Notes under the pieces: model-generated | Database searches by the model: none | What the model was told of the DNA's origin: nothing | What the model saw: the letters and a program-made list of their open reading frames with translations, nothing else | Shown here: positions 63,363 to 64,000 of the stretch, piece by piece | Numbering within the stretch: the first letter of the stretch is position 1 | Layout of the letters: each line of letters starts with the position of its first letter | Source of the DNA: Chamaea fasciata | Lineage: Eukaryota > Chordata > Aves > Passeriformes > Sylviidae | Length of the DNA: 64,000 nucleotides | Assembly (NCBI GenBank): GCA_029207755.1 | Contig: JARCOQ010000017.1 | Span: forward strand, 8,320,945-8,384,944 | Reading direction: 5' to 3' | Program-made: the position numbers and the translations under genes

Positions 63363-63930
63363 ATGATATCCTGGGGTGCCTCAAAGGTAAAGAACTGCCA
63401 GCAGGTCAAGGGAGGTGATTCCTGCCTTTATGCAGCACTGGTGAGGCCACAGCTGGAGTGCTGTGCCCAGAGCTGGGCTCTTCACTACAAGACACCTGGA
63501 GTCCACCGAGGAGCCATGAAGATTATGAAGGGCTTGGGAGCCCCTCACATCTGGGGAAAGACTGACAGAGCTGGGACTGCTCAGCCTGGAGAAGGCTCAG
63601 GGGGAAACTTGTCAATGTCAATAAACACCTGATGGGAGGGTGGAAAGAGAATGAAGCCAGCTCTTTTCAGTGGTGCCCAGAGACAGAGGCAATGGACACA
63701 AACTGAAACAGGAGGTTCCCCCTCAACACCAGCAACCACTTTTTCCCCCGAGGGTGACCAAACACTGGCAGAGGGTGCTCAAAAAGGTTGTGGAGTCACC
63801 ATCCTTGGGTATATTCAAAGCCATCAGGACACATTTCTGGGCAGCAGGTCTAGGAGGCTCTGCTTGAGCGAGGGCTTGGGCAAGACAACCTCCAATGTCC
63901 CTTCCAACCCGAACCATGCTGTGATGGTGA
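63363..63930 (+). mobile_element. CR1 LINE fragment (about 570 bp)
   Basis: This is the longest CR1 copy in the window. It starts in the coding 3' end (atcctggggtgcctcaaagg, ccagcaggtcaagggaggtg, cactggtgaggccacagctg) and continues through gggactgctcagcctggaga, ggaggttccccctcaacac, gtcaccatccttgggtatat and cccttccaacccgaaccatg. The terminal 8-mers are degraded (ctgtgatggtg). Plus orientation, 5' truncated, no intact frame. Confidence 0.93.
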
Positions 63931-64000
63931 TCTGCAACCATTCATATTCTTTGTTTCCCACCATTTCTACACTTCTCTTGCCCAGCTGCCTTTCCCCCTC

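Larger units (their letters stand above)
38750..64000. other. Upstream intergenic region without recognised genes
   Basis: Some 25 kb to the right of the CpG island contains no exon I can recognise on either strand and no RNA gene. Repeats are CR1 fragments at about 40.4, 57.0-57.5, 59.4-59.6 and 63.4-63.9 kb and a Gypsy-type gag relic at 46.9-47.5 kb. Several AT-rich, motif-dense blocks are listed separately. The rest is CAG/CTG-rich avian intergenic DNA with many chance open frames. In mammals the neighbour upstream of CDH22 is SLC35C2; no part of it was found. Confidence 0.6.

Noticed and set aside
1..64000. CRISPR arrays, bacterial operons, tRNA or rRNA genes
   Set aside because: Intron-containing cadherin exons, CR1 and ERV sequences show this is vertebrate nuclear DNA. 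No regularly spaced identical repeats, and no tRNA or rRNA motifs, were seen.

Overview
This is nuclear DNA of a vertebrate, almost certainly a bird. Several CR1 LINE 3' fragments, one ancient CR1-like relic and one LTR of a typical avian endogenous retrovirus make up the recognisable repeats, and coding sequence is very sparse. The species cannot be named from the window.

Only one protein-coding gene is clearly supported: the 5' part of CDH22 (cadherin-22, a type II classical cadherin) on the minus strand. Two coding exons are exact. The first (12731-12955) carries the start codon, signal peptide, short prodomain, furin site and the Trp2/Trp4 adhesion strand. The second (8529-8823) carries the rest of the first cadherin repeat (EC1) and the linker to EC2. 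A 1.1 kb CpG island at about 37.6-38.75 kb holds a strong minus-strand splice donor at 37941/37942. It is best read as the CDH22 promoter plus a noncoding first exon, giving a first intron of about 24.9 kb. The remaining cadherin exons must lie beyond the left edge.

Layout: 1-8528 is CDH22 intron; 8529-8823 coding exon; 8824-12730 intron with two AT-rich blocks that look like regulatory DNA and one very old CR1-like relic; 12731-13007 first coding exon with a short 5' UTR and an overlapping upstream ORF; 13008-37941 the long first intron, with AT-rich candidate enhancers, one solo LTR, a small GC-rich island with its own minus-strand donor (a possible alternative first exon) and a 41-base T run; 37.6-38.75 kb the CpG island, which contains a 31-bp-period minisatellite; 38.75-64 kb gene-free upstream DNA with four CR1 fragments, several homeobox-motif-rich blocks and a decayed Ty3/Gypsy-type gag relic at about 46.9-47.5 kb.

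Most long open frames here are chance frames in stop-poor DNA and are not annotated. Observations most worth a second look are the Gypsy-type gag fossil, the 31-bp minisatellite beside the CDH22 first-exon donor, the possible second promoter at 30.8 kb, and the uORF that overlaps the CDH22 start.
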